A DNA stretch of 64,000 bases from Nigerium massiliense (lineage in GTDB: Bacteria > Actinomycetota > Actinomycetes > Propionibacteriales > Propionibacteriaceae): NCBI RefSeq assembly GCF_000826085.1, contig NZ_CCYM01000002.1, forward strand, positions 372,001-436,000. Reading direction: 5' to 3'. Shown in pieces: positions 9,753 to 20,782 of this stretch. The notes beneath the pieces are model-generated. The model saw nothing but the letters and a program-made list of their open reading frames with translations, searched no databases and was not told the origin of the DNA. Positions within the stretch are counted from its first letter, which is position 1. The number at the start of each line of letters is the position of its first letter. The position numbers and the translations under genes are program-made.

Positions 9753-10888
9753 TGACCGAATCATCATCAAGCCTGGGCATCGGCTCGCTGCTCGATCCCG
9801 ATCGCTTTAGTGCAGAGAATACGATCGATCTCGGTCCCGATCATCCCTCGAGCGCGGGGCTCCTCACCATGGAGATGACGCTCGCCGAGGGCGTGATCCA
9901 GCGCTTGGACGTGCAACCCGGCGCGCTTCACCGCGGTGCCGAGATGCTGTTCGAAGTGCGTGATTACCGACAGATCCTCTCCCTCGCGAACCGGCATGAC
10001 TGGCAGGCACCCTTCTTCGGCGAATTGGTCGTCGCAACTTTGGTCGAGCGTGAACTCGGCATTGAGATTCCGTTCCGTGCCGCGTGGATCAGGACATTAC
10101 TCGCCGAACACCACCGGGTGATCAGCCACCTGGCGCATCTCTCGTTCGTCGCCCACCGGCTGGGACGCGCCGACCTGGCCACCTCGCGGCTCCGCGAAGA
10201 ACTGCGCCGGCGGTCGCTGGAACTGACCGGGAACCGGCTGCACCCGATGGCGGTGCGGCTGGGCGGCATCGCGGTCGACCCCACGCCCGACTGGCTCGAG
10301 CGCGCCGCCGCCACCCACGCCGACGCCGCGGAACTCGCGCTGCGCCTCCGCGAGGCGCTGGACGGCACCGGGCTCGGACGTGGCGTCGGCGTCCTGAGCC
10401 CCGAGGACGTCTCCGGCTACGGGCTGAGCGGGTCCGTGGCCCGCGCGAGCGGGGTCGGCGAGGACGTCCGACGCGACCGTCCCGACCTCGCCTACCCCGC
10501 GCTGGCCGCAGAGCTGACGCCGCCCTCGGCGCCGTCGGACGGCGACGCCGCGTCCCGGTTCGCCTGGTGGGCCGCCGAGGTCGCCCAGTCGGCGGGGCTC
10601 GTGCGGGCGTGCGCCGAGCGACTGCCCGAGGGCGAACTGACCGCGCACCTGCCCAAGTCGGTGAAGCTACCCGAAGGCGACTTCTACGCCGAGGTCGAGG
10701 CGCCGCTGGGCCGCGCCGGCGCGTTCATCGTGTCCCGCGCCGACCGGACGCCGTGGCGGCTGCGCCTGCGCACCCCGTCCATGGCCAACGTAAGCGCCTG
10801 GGACGCCGCGGCGCGGGGCGAGCGCCCGGACGACCTGCCGATCGTCCTCGCCTCGCTCGGCTACGTCACCGGCGACCTCGACAAGTAG
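9752..10888 (+). CDS. Orphan NuoD-like (complex I 49-kDa/hydrogenase large-subunit family) protein
   Basis: The 378-residue protein aligns by eye with NADH-quinone oxidoreductase subunit D. GPDHPSSAGLLTMEMTLAEG corresponds to the N-terminal HP..HG region, GALHRGAEMLFEVRDY to YLHRGxEK, and NRHDWQAPFFGE to the DRxDYxS segment. Two quinone-site features are changed: the second His of HPxxHG is Gly/Ala-rich here, and the Tyr of DxxDY is Trp. No nickel-binding cysteines are present. No other nuo gene lies nearby, so it is unlikely to be the true complex I subunit. It may be a paralogue with a separate role. The start GTG 9752 is probably leaderless. The family call is confident; the function is not. 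Confidence 0.75.
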   Translation: MTESSSSLGIGSLLDPDRFSAENTIDLGPDHPSSAGLLTMEMTLAEGVIQRLDVQPGALHRGAEMLFEVRDYRQILSLANRHDWQAPFFGELVVATLVERELGIEIPFRAAWIRTLLAEHHRVISHLAHLSFVAHRLGRADLATSRLREELRRRSLELTGNRLHPMAVRLGGIAVDPTPDWLERAAATHADAAELALRLREALDGTGLGRGVGVLSPEDVSGYGLSGSVARASGVGEDVRRDRPDLAYPALAAELTPPSAPSDGDAASRFAWWAAEVAQSAGLVRACAERLPEGELTAHLPKSVKLPEGDFYAEVEAPLGRAGAFIVSRADRTPWRLRLRTPSMANVSAWDAAARGERPDDLPIVLASLGYVTGDLDK

Positions 10889-10914
10889 GCGCCCGCGGGC
10901 CCCTTGAGGCCGCG

Positions 10915-11874
10915 CTACGCGGAGGTCGGGGACTCGCGCGGCGTCCGCGGGACGAACGCGTGGCGCCGGAGCAGCACCAGCGTCAGCAGCACCGGGATCG
11001 GCCAACCGGACCAGCCCATGATCGTGGCGTCCAGCGTCTCCGCCGACGCCCCGGCGCGGCTGAAGACCAGCGCGAACGTGCCGACGGCGGCGTTCATCGT
11101 CCCGTGTCCGAGCGCGGCGGGCCACACCGAGCTCGAGCGCTGGCGCAGGAACGCCAGGAAGGCGCCGACGACCGTCCCCACGACGCACATGGCTCCCAGC
11201 CCGAGGACCGGGTTGCTCGGGTAGTTGTAGCCCAACAGGATCAGGGGCGCGTGCCACAGTCCCCAGATGATGCCGCTGCCGAGCACGGCCCAGACCGGGC
11301 CGGCGAGCTCATTGAGGCGCGGGAACAGGTAGCCGCGCCAGCCGAGCTCCTCGCCGAAGGCGGGCACCGTGTTGATGAGGCCGCCCAGGGCGGTCTGGGC
11401 CAGCACGATCGCCACCCAGCCACCCATCGGGATGCCGACCGACTCCACGCTCAGCCCTGCGGGGGCCAGCTGGGCTTCGAGTAGCGCGCGCAGCGCCGAC
11501 AGACCAGGGTCGATCGCGTACTGTCCGAGCAGGGCGCTGGTGACCATCGCGGCCGCGACGAGCAGCATCATCCCCACCAGGGCGAGCACGAGGTACCCGA
11601 GGAACCGCCCGACGGGCCGGCTCGCGCCGATCCCGAGCGTGCGCCACGAGCGGCGTTCGACGAACCGGTTGACGATCAGCGCCGAGACCGCCGGGGTGAA
11701 CATCATCACCACGGCCAGCGGCATCGCCAGCGGGTTCGCGAGGCCGCGGCCGTCCAGCCACAGGGGGAGGCAGACCAGCCAGGCCAACCCGTAGGCCAGC
11801 ACGCAGTAGACGAGGACGCCGCGCCACCCCGTCCGCGTGGCCGGTCGCGTCGGCGTCGTGCTCTGCTGTGACAC
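10915..11874 (-). CDS. CPBP-family intramembrane metalloprotease
   Basis: A 319-residue polytopic membrane protease-like protein with the canonical motif FGEELGWRGYLFPRL (EExxxR), then IIWGLWHAPLILLGYNYP with the second-site His, and GHGTMNAAVG late in the sequence. About eight membrane segments are visible. The GTG start at 11874 gives MSQQSTTPTRP before the first helix. It lies 25 bp after the DUF1648 gene and is last in an operon headed by a GntR/YtrA regulator. That resembles stress- or bacteriocin-immunity-type membrane operons. Unlike the CPBP protein at 2265 it keeps the conserved Arg. Confidence 0.87.
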   Translation of the reverse strand: MSQQSTTPTRPATRTGWRGVLVYCVLAYGLAWLVCLPLWLDGRGLANPLAMPLAVVMMFTPAVSALIVNRFVERRSWRTLGIGASRPVGRFLGYLVLALVGMMLLVAAAMVTSALLGQYAIDPGLSALRALLEAQLAPAGLSVESVGIPMGGWVAIVLAQTALGGLINTVPAFGEELGWRGYLFPRLNELAGPVWAVLGSGIIWGLWHAPLILLGYNYPSNPVLGLGAMCVVGTVVGAFLAFLRQRSSSVWPAALGHGTMNAAVGTFALVFSRAGASAETLDATIMGWSGWPIPVLLTLVLLRRHAFVPRTPRESPTSA

Positions 11875-11899
11875 CGGGTGTCCTCTCGGTCGGCCGGGC

Positions 11900-12898
11900 T
11901 CAGCCCCGGCGCTGGATCAGCGTGTTGACGACAGCGGCGGCCCGGGCGGGGTCGTCCACGGTGATGACGACGGGGGTGTCCCGCGCGCGCTCCAGTCGCA
12001 GCGCGGGGCCCGCGGAGGTGACGAGCGCCACCGACCCGTCGACGCCGCGACGGCGTCCGTAGCCCCTGTACTCCCCCAGCGGGTACTCGATCGTCTGGAC
12101 GCCCGCCGACTCGATCGTCTCCAGCGGCACGTGCACCCAGCGGATGAACCCGAACCCGGACGCCGTGACGCCCCGCGCGTCCACCGTGACGGGGCCCGCC
12201 ATGCCGGCCAGCAACGCGATCAGCACCACCAGCAGCACGCCCACGAACACCGCGACGCCGGTGCCGCCGGCCACCGCGAGCCACACGGTCAGCACGACCA
12301 GCGGCACCAGGGTCACGATGGAGAAGATCACCACGCCGCGGGAGACGCGGGTGCGGCCGGTCCAGGCGAGGCGGGCGCCCTCGGGGACGTCCAGAGTGGG
12401 AGCGCCGGCCGGAAGCCCACCGGAATGCGCCTCTGGCAGGTCAGAATCGCGCCGCCGGACGACCAGCCAGACCAGCGCGCCGACCACAACTCCGGCGACG
12501 CCCGAGCCGAGCAGCAGGCCGTCGATCGACGCCGACGAGCCCTGGCGCTGGGCCAGGATCGAGCCCCACACGGTGCCGCCGAGGAACACCGCGGCGCCGG
12601 AGGTCGCCGGCGCCATGTCGCGGGCCGCATGCAGGGCGCGGCCCACCAGCGTGAGCCCGATCGACGTGGCCGCCAGCAGCACCAGGGCGAAGCCGATCGA
12701 GCCGGTCACGGAGCTGAAACCGTCCGGCCGCCCGCTCGGGCCCCAGTGGGTCGCGACGACATCGGGGAGCTCGGCGCGGACGGCGAGGACGGCGACGAGC
12801 CCGGCGACGGCCACGAGCGCGGCGATGGCCAGCGGGATCCAGGTGGCGCGGGCAGGCTCGGGGGCGAGGTCTCTGGGTGGGGTGGCGGTGCTGGTCAT
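11900..12898 (-). CDS. DUF1648-domain membrane protein
   Basis: The 332-residue protein begins with one membrane helix followed by LPDVVATHWGPSGRPDGF, the DUF1648 signature seen in SdpI-like and GntR-linked membrane proteins. Five to six further hydrophobic segments follow, and then a soluble C-terminal part (about 240–332) with VTVDARGVTASGFGFIRW, a PH-like β-rich stretch. Its ATG overlaps the GntR stop as ATGA, so the two are translationally coupled. Function is unknown. Context suggests a membrane component switched by the YtrA-type repressor. Confidence 0.8.
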   Translation of the reverse strand: MTSTATPPRDLAPEPARATWIPLAIAALVAVAGLVAVLAVRAELPDVVATHWGPSGRPDGFSSVTGSIGFALVLLAATSIGLTLVGRALHAARDMAPATSGAAVFLGGTVWGSILAQRQGSSASIDGLLLGSGVAGVVVGALVWLVVRRRDSDLPEAHSGGLPAGAPTLDVPEGARLAWTGRTRVSRGVVIFSIVTLVPLVVLTVWLAVAGGTGVAVFVGVLLVVLIALLAGMAGPVTVDARGVTASGFGFIRWVHVPLETIESAGVQTIEYPLGEYRGYGRRRGVDGSVALVTSAGPALRLERARDTPVVITVDDPARAAAVVNTLIQRRG

Positions 12899-13242
12899 CG
12901 GTCTCTCCTCGAGATCAGGTCAGCGATGTCGCTGGGGCCGAGCCCGAGCCGAGCACCCTCGGCGAGGACGTCGTCCACCAGCCCGGTCAGACGGGCGTCG
13001 GAGACCGCGCCGCACACCACGGCGCCGCGACCGCGGCGCAGCTCGATGAGCCCCTCGTCCCGCAAGGTGCGGTAGGCGCGCAGCACGGTGTTCTGGTTCA
13101 TGCCGAGGCTGCCGGCGATCTCGTGAGCGGCAGGCAGCTTCTCGCCCTCGCGCAGCTCGCCCTCGGCGATGGCGCGGCGCACCGACGCGGCCACCTGATC
13201 GAACAGGGGGCGGTCGGATGACGGGTCCACCAACCACAACAT
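12895..13242 (-). CDS. GntR-family transcriptional regulator, YtrA subfamily
   Basis: At 115 residues the protein holds only a winged helix (about 10–75) and a short C-terminal dimerisation helix, as in the YtrA subfamily. Features are DPSSDRPLFDQVAASVRRAIAEGEL, LPAAHEIAGSLGMNQNTVLRAYRTLRDEGLI and the wing RRGRGAVV. It heads a three-gene operon with the DUF1648 and CPBP membrane proteins. The ATG at 13242 has no ribosome site and coincides with the expected transcription start, so translation is probably leaderless. A perfect palindrome overlaps its promoter, consistent with self-repression. Confidence 0.9.
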   Translation of the reverse strand: MLWLVDPSSDRPLFDQVAASVRRAIAEGELREGEKLPAAHEIAGSLGMNQNTVLRAYRTLRDEGLIELRRGRGAVVCGAVSDARLTGLVDDVLAEGARLGLGPSDIADLISRRDR

Positions 13243-13278
13243 AGTGCTAGTTGTACTAGCACTTTAGGAGGAAGGCAA
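13243..13278 (-). promoter_or_regulatory. Promoter with overlapping palindromic operator of the gntR operon
   Basis: On the minus strand a TTGCCT (13278–13273) and a TACAAC (13255–13250) are separated by exactly 17 bases, and the ATG starts 7 bases after the latter. An 8-bp perfect inverted repeat, AGTGCTAG-N5-CTAGCACT (13243–13263), covers the -10 and the start point. A repressor bound there would block transcription, which fits the adjacent YtrA-type regulator. Confidence 0.65.
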
Positions 13279-13302
13279 GGGCCCGAGGGGACGGGCCCGG
13301 CC

Positions 13303-13935
13303 TCAGGCGCGGCGGCGCAGCTCCACGACGTCGGCAACCTGGTCGCGGGTCATGAGTTCGACCTCGAGCTGGTGGTTGACCAGGCGCAGTTCGGCGTTCT
13401 CGGCGAGCAGCCCGTCGCGCTCGGAGCGCAGCTCGTCGTTGTCGGCCCCCAGCTCGGACGCCTCGGCGCGCGCCAGATCGCGGTCGTGCCGGGCGTCGAG
13501 GATGAGCTCGCCGAGCATGGCGTTCTCCGTGCGCACCTCGGCGACCTCGTCGCGCAGGCCGGCGTTCACCGCGGCGAGCGCGGCCGCGCGGCCGGCGGCC
13601 CGGTCCGCCTGCACGCGCAGGCCCTCGGCCCGGTCGCTCAACACCCCCATGACGGCGACGTGCCGCCGGCGCTCCTCGCGGAGCTTCTCGCCGTGTTGCG
13701 CGAGGGCGTCCCCGGCGCGCTTCTCGGCCCGGCGGCGGACGTTCGCGACCTCGCGCCAGGCGGCGGAGCAGACCACGATCGCGGTGACCACGACGACGAC
13801 GACGCCCAGGCGCACCATCGTCACGGGGCCCAGGCTGAGCAGCACCGCGAGCACGCTCCCGACGATGAGCACGCTTCGCGCCAACCGTCGCAGCGGGGAG
13901 GGGGTGAGCTGATGAGCGGCGTGTGGTCGAGTCAC
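13303..13935 (-). CDS. Membrane-anchored coiled-coil protein, unknown function
   Basis: The 210-residue protein has two adjacent hydrophobic segments (about 18–38 and 42–60) and then a long charged α-helical region from about 65 to the end. That region is rich in Ala, Arg, Glu and Leu with heptad-like spacing (AENAELRLVNHQLEVELM). I do not recognise a family. The GTG start at 13935 is 4 bp after the DUF3180 stop, so it is probably last in the folate/dacB cluster. Its stop region follows the leaderless gntR promoter. Confidence 0.6.
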   Translation of the reverse strand: MTRPHAAHQLTPSPLRRLARSVLIVGSVLAVLLSLGPVTMVRLGVVVVVVTAIVVCSAAWREVANVRRRAEKRAGDALAQHGEKLREERRRHVAVMGVLSDRAEGLRVQADRAAGRAAALAAVNAGLRDEVAEVRTENAMLGELILDARHDRDLARAEASELGADNDELRSERDGLLAENAELRLVNHQLEVELMTRDQVADVVELRRRA

Positions 13936-13939
13936 TCGG

Positions 13940-14500
13940 TCAGGATAACGGCGGCCCGTCGCCGCCCGGCTCGCTCCGGCGAGTGTCGCCGCCCTCGATC
14001 TCGTCCTCGGGCGTGTCGTCCGGATCCCGAGGGACGCGGCAGGCCCGTTCCAGGAACCAGCCGGCCACGGCCCACCACACGCACAGCGCGACGGCGATGG
14101 ACCCGTGGATCACCCGGTCCTGCGCCAGCGGCGCCGGCCAGCCGGACAGCGACATCAGCACGAGCGTGACGTAGGCCCCGCCGAGCCCCGCGCCGCCGAG
14201 CAGGGAGCCTTTACCGAGCAGCAGCCGGTTGACGGCCGCCAAGTTGTCGAGGTCGGCCCGGCGCTCGCGGACGAGGCGTCCTGTGCTGACGGCCAGGTAG
14301 GTGATGCCGGCGGCGATGATCGCGACGGAGGCCCACGAGATGGCCTCGACGCGGGGCAGCGACTGGCCGGCGCGGCGCAGGCCGTCCAGCACGAGGTAGG
14401 TGGCGCCGGCGCCGAGCGCCGCCGCGATCGCGACCCAGCTCGGGGTCGTCGGTTCGATGACGGGGCCGCCGGGCTCCGGCTTGCCGGTGGGGTCGCTCAT
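13940..14500 (-). CDS. DUF3180 family membrane protein
   Basis: A 186-residue protein with four membrane segments (about 24–40, 54–71, 100–120 and 127–147) and a charged, acidic C-terminal tail (PDDTPEDEIEGGD). DUF3180 proteins typically follow folK in actinobacteria, and here the ATG overlaps the folK stop. Its role is unknown. Position rather than sequence motif is the main support for the family name. Confidence 0.72.
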   Translation of the reverse strand: MSDPTGKPEPGGPVIEPTTPSWVAIAAALGAGATYLVLDGLRRAGQSLPRVEAISWASVAIIAAGITYLAVSTGRLVRERRADLDNLAAVNRLLLGKGSLLGGAGLGGAYVTLVLMSLSGWPAPLAQDRVIHGSIAVALCVWWAVAGWFLERACRVPRDPDDTPEDEIEGGDTRRSEPGGDGPPLS

Positions 14501-15036
14501 GGCTGCCGGTCCCCCTCGTCCGCGGGCGTCCGCTCGCCGGGTTTCGGCTGGACGTCGACGCCCGGCAGCCGCCGGACGCCGGCGGCGTCGATGGCGCCGG
14601 CGAGGTCCGCGACCCGACCGCGGCCCGGGAGTTCGGCCGCGGGGTCGACCTCGGCCCAGGGCACCAGCACGAAGGCCCGCTCGTGGGCCCGCGGGTGCGG
14701 GAGGATGAGCTCGGGGTCGTCCGAGCGGAGGTCGCCGACCGCGAGGACGTCGATGTCGAGGGTCCGCGGGCCCCAGCGCACCTCGCGGGTGCGGCCGTGC
14801 GCGTCCTCGATGCGGTGGACGGCCGCCGACAGGTCCCTGGGCGGGAGCGCGGTGTCGCCGACGACGACGAGGTTGCAGAAGTCGTCCTGCTCGACCCCGC
14901 CGACGGGCGCGGTGCGGTAGACCGACGACACCCCCGTCACGACGACGCCGGGCAGCGCGGCGATCTCCGCGACCGCCTCGCGCAGGGTACCCAGGGCGTC
15001 ACCGACGTTGGCGCCGAGCGAGAGCGCGAACCTCAT
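14497..15036 (-). CDS. folK: 2-amino-4-hydroxy-6-hydroxymethyldihydropteridine diphosphokinase
   Basis: HPPK transfers pyrophosphate from ATP to 6-hydroxymethyl-7,8-dihydropterin, the step before FolP. It begins ALSLGANVGD and continues SSVYRTAPVGGVEQDDFCN. The catalytic block RWGPRTLDIDVLAVG carries the two magnesium-binding aspartates, and LPHPRAHERAFVLVPWAEV is the usual C-terminal block. The 179-residue length is typical, with a Pro-rich tail. Its start overlaps the folB stop (ATGA) and its stop overlaps DUF3180, so the three are translationally coupled. Confidence 0.96.
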   Translation of the reverse strand: MRFALSLGANVGDALGTLREAVAEIAALPGVVVTGVSSVYRTAPVGGVEQDDFCNLVVVGDTALPPRDLSAAVHRIEDAHGRTREVRWGPRTLDIDVLAVGDLRSDDPELILPHPRAHERAFVLVPWAEVDPAAELPGRGRVADLAGAIDAAGVRRLPGVDVQPKPGERTPADEGDRQP

Positions 15037-15413
15037 CGCGTCCTCGCCACGGTGACCGCGGAGTCGGCCACCCGCACCGGCATGGGCGCCTTCGGCTTGT
15101 GCACGGTGACGACGACGGCGTCGATGGCGCGGCGGGCCAGGCAGGCGTCCGCGATGACGTCGGCGAGCGTCTCGACGAGGTCGTAGGGGCCGCCCTCGAT
15201 GAGCGAGACGACCTGGCCGGCGATCTCGCCGTAGTCGACGGTGGTGGCCAGGTCGTCGGCAAGGGACGTCCGCACGAGGCGGCAGGTCACGTCCACGACG
15301 AACGGCTGGCCGTCGCGCTTCTCGTGCGCGTACACCCCGTGATGTCCGATGGCCTCGATCCCCGTGAGGGTGATGAGCTGCTGGTCGGTGCCTACAAGCA
15401 TCTCGTGCGGCAT
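15033..15413 (-). CDS. folB: Dihydroneopterin aldolase
   Basis: FolB converts dihydroneopterin to 6-hydroxymethyldihydropterin. The 126-residue protein shows the family block ITLTGIEAIGHHGVYAHEK with the catalytic-site Glu/His region, VDYGEIAGQVVSLIEG, LVETLADVIADACL and a final VVVTVHKPKAP containing the conserved Lys. ATG 15413 is the first start; an internal Met5 (MLVGTDQQ) is also possible. It lies 43 bp after folP and overlaps folK by 4 bp. Confidence 0.95.
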   Translation of the reverse strand: MPHEMLVGTDQQLITLTGIEAIGHHGVYAHEKRDGQPFVVDVTCRLVRTSLADDLATTVDYGEIAGQVVSLIEGGPYDLVETLADVIADACLARRAIDAVVVTVHKPKAPMPVRVADSAVTVARTR

Positions 15414-15456
15414 GGGGCGGTCCTTTCTGCCGGGGGCGGGTTCACGGCGGCTGGGG

Positions 15457-16293
15457 TCAGGGTTCGCGGCGCAGGCGCTCCACGACGGCGACGGCGTCTC
15501 GGTGGGGACGGACGGTGTGCGTGCGGACGGCCCACGCCCCCCGCTCGGCCACCCAGGTGGTGACGGCGAGGGTCGCGTCGTCCCGCTCGACGGCCGGGCG
15601 AGGCTCGCCGCCGTCCGCGAGGAGCGTCCCGAGGAAGCGCTTGCGCGAGACGCCGATGAGCAACGGGTAACCGAGCGCGTCGAAGGCGTCCAGATGCTTG
15701 AGCAGCGTCCAGTTGTGCTCGCCGGTCTTGGCGAAGCCGAAGCCCGGATCGAGGACGAGCTTGTCGGGCGCGATGCCAGACGCGAGCGCTTCGTCGCGGC
15801 GCTGGGCCAGCTCGGCGAGGACCTCGGCGAGCACGTCGTCGTAGACCGCGTTGGCGCCCATCTCGGTGGCGTGCCCGCGCCAGTGCATGCTCACGTACCC
15901 TCCGTCGCGCTCGGCGACCACGCCCAGCATCGCGGGGTCGGCGAGGCCGCCGGAGACGTCGTTGATCCAGGTGGCGCCGGCGTCCAGCGACGCGGCGGCG
16001 ACCGACGCCCGGGTGGTGTCGACCGAGACCTCGACTCCGCGGGCGGCCAACTCGGCCACGACCGGGACGACGCGGGAGAGCTCGACGTCCTCGGCCACCC
16101 GCTCCGAGTCGGGCCGCGTCGACTCCCCGCCGACGTCGACGATGTCGGCGCCCTGGGCGACGAGTTCGAGGCCGTGCGCGAGGGCGTCCGCGTGCTCGAG
16201 CCATCGGCCCCCGTCGGAGAACGAGTTCGCCGTCACGTTGAGCACGCCCATGACGAGCGTGCGGCCCCGGTAGGCCCCGGACGCGGCGCTCAT
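15457..16293 (-). CDS. folP: Dihydropteroate synthase
   Basis: FolP joins p-aminobenzoate to hydroxymethyldihydropterin diphosphate and is the sulfonamide target. The 278-residue TIM-barrel protein shows [15 protein letters not shown] (pterin/PPi loop), [64 protein letters not shown] and a C-terminal RTH. ATG 16293 is chosen because it overlaps the folE stop (ATGA) and puts the first strand close to the N-terminus. A longer in-frame reading would lie inside folE. Confidence 0.96.
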   Translation of the reverse strand: MSAASGAYRGRTLVMGVLNVTANSFSDGGRWLEHADALAHGLELVAQGADIVDVGGESTRPDSERVAEDVELSRVVPVVAELAARGVEVSVDTTRASVAAASLDAGATWINDVSGGLADPAMLGVVAERDGGYVSMHWRGHATEMGANAVYDDVLAEVLAELAQRRDEALASGIAPDKLVLDPGFGFAKTGEHNWTLLKHLDAFDALGYPLLIGVSRKRFLGTLLADGGEPRPAVERDDATLAVTTWVAERGAWAVRTHTVRPHRDAVAVVERLRREP

Positions 16294-16853
16294 CCGATGA
16301 TGAGGCTCATGGCCTCGGCTCGGGTGGCGGGGTTGCGCAGCCCGCCGCGGACGGCGCTGGTGACGGTCTTGGAGCCCGGCTTGCGGACGCCGCGCATCGT
16401 CATGCACTGGTGCTCGGCCTCCACGACCACCATCGCGCCCTGGGGGCGCAGGTGCGTCACGAGCGCGTCGGCGATCTCGCCGGTGAGCCGTTCCTGCACC
16501 TGCGGCCGGCGCGCGTAGACGTCGACGAGGCGGGCGAGCTTCGACAACCCGGTGACGCGGCCGTCCTTGGACGGAATGTAGGCGACGTGCGCGACGCCGG
16601 TGAACGGCAGCAGGTGGTGCTCGCAGACGCTCACCAGCTCGATGTCCTTCACGAGCACCATCTCCTCGTGGTGGATGTCGAACGTCGTCGCCAGCAGCTC
16701 GGCCGGGTCGGAGGTCAGGCCGGCGAACAGCTCGTCGCAGGCGCGGGCCACGCGGGCTGGGGTGTCCCGCAGGCCGTCGCGGTCGGGGTCCTCGCCGATG
16801 CCCAGCAGGATCTCCCTGACCGCCGCCGCGATGCGGTCGTGGTCGACCGCCAC
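16290..16853 (-). CDS. folE: GTP cyclohydrolase I
   Basis: FolE opens the folate pathway by converting GTP to dihydroneopterin triphosphate. It carries the zinc site in CEHHLLPF and [10 protein letters not shown], plus [23 protein letters not shown] and [12 protein letters not shown] 16853 is the best start: it lies one base after the ftsH stop and gives [16 protein letters not shown] and 187 residues, a normal size. The longer open frame upstream is the low-complexity tail of ftsH read in another frame. Coupling to ftsH is conserved in actinobacteria. Confidence 0.96.
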   Translation of the reverse strand: MAVDHDRIAAAVREILLGIGEDPDRDGLRDTPARVARACDELFAGLTSDPAELLATTFDIHHEEMVLVKDIELVSVCEHHLLPFTGVAHVAYIPSKDGRVTGLSKLARLVDVYARRPQVQERLTGEIADALVTHLRPQGAMVVVEAEHQCMTMRGVRKPGSKTVTSAVRGGLRNPATRAEAMSLIIG

Positions 16854-16854
16854 G

Positions 16855-19077
<2,223 letters not shown>

Positions 19078-19213
19078 GGGCTACCTCAAAGAAGGGTCGA
19101 GACGTGCTCCGGCGAGACTACCCGACGCCCGCGCCGCCGCCGCTGGAGGGGTGCGTTCGCCCTGCGAGGACGGCCGCCGTCACCTCGGAGCCTGAGACGG
19201 GGGCGTGCGGCGC

Positions 19214-19765
19214 TCAGCTGTAGACGTGGGGAGCGAGCGTCCCGACGTCGGTGAGGTTGCGATAGCGGCCCGCGTAGTCGAGGCCGAAGCCCACGACGAA
19301 CTCGTCGGGGAGGTCGAAGCCGACGTAGCGGACGTCCACGTCGCTCTTGAGCGCGTCGGGCTTGCGGAACATGGTCATGATCTCGAGGCTCGCCGGCTTG
19401 CGGGAGCGCAGGTTCTGCACGAGGTAGGCCAGCGTCAGGCCGGTGTCGATGATGTCCTCGACGATCAGCACGTCGCGGCCCTCGATGTCGGCGCTCAGGT
19501 CCTTGAGGATGCGCACCACGCCGGAGCTCTTCGTCCCGGCGCCGTACGACGAGATCGCCATCCAATCCATCTGCAGGTGGCTCTTCATGTGGCGGGTGAG
19601 GTCGGCCATCACCATGACCGCGCCGTTGAGGACGCCGATGCACAGCACTTCCTTGCCCGCGTAGTCCGCGTCGATCTGGGCGGCCACCGCGGCAAGGCGG
19701 TCGTCGACCTGCTGCTTGGTGTAAAGGACTTCCGTCAGCTCATTTTCGATGTCCGAGGCGTGCAC
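19214..19765 (-). CDS. hpt: Hypoxanthine-guanine phosphoribosyltransferase
   Basis: This purine-salvage enzyme makes IMP and GMP from free bases and PRPP. The PRPP-binding motif is VLIVEDIIDTGLTL (about 98–111). SSYGAGTKSSGVVRILKDL is the flexible loop and VGFGLDYAGRYRNL is the C-terminal base-binding region. The 183-residue length is normal. It starts with GTG (19765), 18 bp after tilS, in the conserved tilS–hpt–ftsH order. Confidence 0.97.
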   Translation of the reverse strand: MHASDIENELTEVLYTKQQVDDRLAAVAAQIDADYAGKEVLCIGVLNGAVMVMADLTRHMKSHLQMDWMAISSYGAGTKSSGVVRILKDLSADIEGRDVLIVEDIIDTGLTLAYLVQNLRSRKPASLEIMTMFRKPDALKSDVDVRYVGFDLPDEFVVGFGLDYAGRYRNLTDVGTLAPHVYS

Positions 19766-19783
19766 TCTGGGCAGTCTAGGGGC

Positions 19784-20782
19784 TCAGCGTTGCGCCCGTA
19801 ACCACCCGTCGCGACGCACGATCCGTGTTCCGGGGACGTCCACGCCGCGCTGGCCGCGCCAGGCGACGACCAGGTCGCTCACCGCGGCGACGTGCCCCGC
19901 CGAGACGTCCACGCAGCCCAACCCGGCCAGCCAGCCGCGCAGCACCCGGGAGCGGACGGCCGGGGCCAGCCCGGCCAGCCAGGTCGCGTCCAGCGCGCCG
20001 CCTTCGCCCGTGTCCCCGGCGCCGGGCTCCCCCGCCTCCCCGGCCGCCGCGGCAGCCAAGGCGTCCAGGACGTCGGCGTCCTCGCGCGCCAGCGCTGCCG
20101 TGCGGGCGAGCGCCTCACGCACCCCGGGGCCGAGCTCGCGCTCCAGCAACGGCAACACCCGGTTGCGCACCCGGACGCGGGCGAACCGATCGTCGGCGTT
20201 CTGCGGATCGTGCCACGGCGTCAGCCCGAGGTCGGCGCAGCAGCGGTGCGTGACTTCGCGACCCACCCCGAGCAGAGGACGCAGCAGCGGCCCGCGCGCC
20301 GCCGGCATCCCGGCCAGCGACCGCGTCCCCGAGCCGCGGGCCAGGCCGAGCAGCACCGTCTCGGCCTGGTCGTCGAGGGTGTGACCGAGCAGGACCTGCT
20401 CCCCCGGCCGCGCCTGCTCCTCGAAGGCGGCGTAACGCGCCCGCCGCGCGGACGCCTCCGGCCCGCCCCCGGGCGCGACGTCGACGCGGACGACCGTCGC
20501 GTCCAGCCTCAGCGCAACTCCGGAGGACGAGGACGGATCGGGCAGCGCGGCCAGGGTCTCGGCGACCCGGGCGGCCACCACGTCGGAGCCCTCCTGAAGG
20601 CCGTGGTCGACGACCAGCGCGCGGCAGGGCGTCCCGCGGCGACGGGCGAGCGAACCGGCGGCCCAGGCCAGGGCCAACGAGTCGGGCCCGCCCGAGCACG
20701 CGACCAGCCACGGCTCGGGCGCCAGCGCGGCGACGGCCTGACGGACGCTCAGCTGGGCGTCGGTGAGGGCGCGGCGGGCCAT
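19784..20782 (-). CDS. tilS: tRNA(Ile)-lysidine synthetase
   Basis: TilS modifies the C34 of tRNA-Ile(CAU) to lysidine so that it reads AUA. The PP-loop ATPase motif SGGPDSLALAWA is near residue 30. Further family blocks are VVDHGLQEGSD, LGHTLDDQAETVLLGLARGSG, RPLL and WHDPQNADDRFARVRVRNRVLPLLE. The 332-residue length suits the short actinobacterial form. The ATG overlaps the stop of the metalloprotease gene (TGATG). A longer reading upstream would lie wholly inside that gene and is rejected. Confidence 0.95.
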   Translation of the reverse strand: MARRALTDAQLSVRQAVAALAPEPWLVACSGGPDSLALAWAAGSLARRRGTPCRALVVDHGLQEGSDVVAARVAETLAALPDPSSSSGVALRLDATVVRVDVAPGGGPEASARRARYAAFEEQARPGEQVLLGHTLDDQAETVLLGLARGSGTRSLAGMPAARGPLLRPLLGVGREVTHRCCADLGLTPWHDPQNADDRFARVRVRNRVLPLLERELGPGVREALARTAALAREDADVLDALAAAAAGEAGEPGAGDTGEGGALDATWLAGLAPAVRSRVLRGWLAGLGCVDVSAGHVAAVSDLVVAWRGQRGVDVPGTRIVRRDGWLRAQR

